The translations under genes and the position numbers were made by a program. Below, piece after piece: positions 12,136 through 12,139 of a stretch of DNA of 12,139 nucleotides (position 1 is its first letter; each line of letters begins with the position of its first letter). A model generated the notes under the pieces. That model had not been told where the DNA came from. It saw nothing but the letters and a program-made list of their open reading frames with translations, and made no database searches. The stretch comes from Bacillota bacterium (GTDB lineage Bacteria > Bacillota > Bacilli > Paenibacillales > NBRC-103111): the NCBI GenBank assembly GCA_023393235.1, contig JAEWMH010000116.1, positions 1 to 12,139 of the forward strand, in the 5' to 3' direction.

Positions 12136-12139
12136 GAAC

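Overview
The window reads as a chromosomal segment of a Gram-positive bacterium of the Bacillales, most probably Paenibacillaceae (Paenibacillus/Cohnella type). The reasons are a Bacillus-type 4Fe-4S ferredoxin, a RelQ/YjbM-type small alarmone synthetase, a DUF309 (YpuF-like) protein, strong AGGAGG ribosome binding sites, sigma-A-like promoters and a moderately GC-rich, gene-dense layout. The genus is inference. No rRNA, tRNA, CRISPR array, prophage or insertion sequence was recognised.

Layout. (1) 1-1506: dinB (DNA polymerase IV) with its own promoter, preceded by a strong DNA dyad. (2) 1548-1895: a compact single-gene ferredoxin unit with promoter and terminator. (3) 1962-8178: the core of the window. 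It holds a five-gene set matching the families named after Salmonella loci STM4015, STM4014, STM4013, STM4012 and STM4011: a leucine-rich-repeat protein, an ATP-grasp protein, an alkaline-phosphatase/sulfatase-fold hydrolase, a HemW-like radical SAM protein and a second radical SAM protein with extra C-terminal cysteines. An APS kinase gene (cysC) follows. The first three genes are nearly contiguous or overlapping, and so are the two radical SAM genes. About 470 bases carrying five 27-28 bp palindromic elements separate the two blocks. (4) 8187-9685: a membrane-anchored L,D-transpeptidase. (5) 9687-9830, minus strand: a 47-residue membrane peptide, tail to tail with the transpeptidase gene and sharing a hairpin with it. 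(6) 9907-11309: a relQ-like alarmone synthetase gene overlapping a DUF309 gene, with a strong terminator. (7) 11562-12065, minus strand: a membrane-anchored thioredoxin-fold protein.

How the genes may work together. The STM4011-4015 set is, as far as I know, a conserved but functionally undescribed system. Two radical SAM enzymes, an ATP-dependent carboxylate ligase-like protein, a metal-dependent hydrolase lacking the usual sulfatase nucleophile motif and an LRR scaffold together suggest a biosynthetic or modification pathway. The adjoining APS kinase hints at a sulfate or nucleotide link. That pathway is inference; membership of the families and the gene order are what the sequence supports. 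The remaining genes are housekeeping or stress functions (translesion synthesis, electron transfer, cell-wall crosslinking, stringent response, thiol redox).
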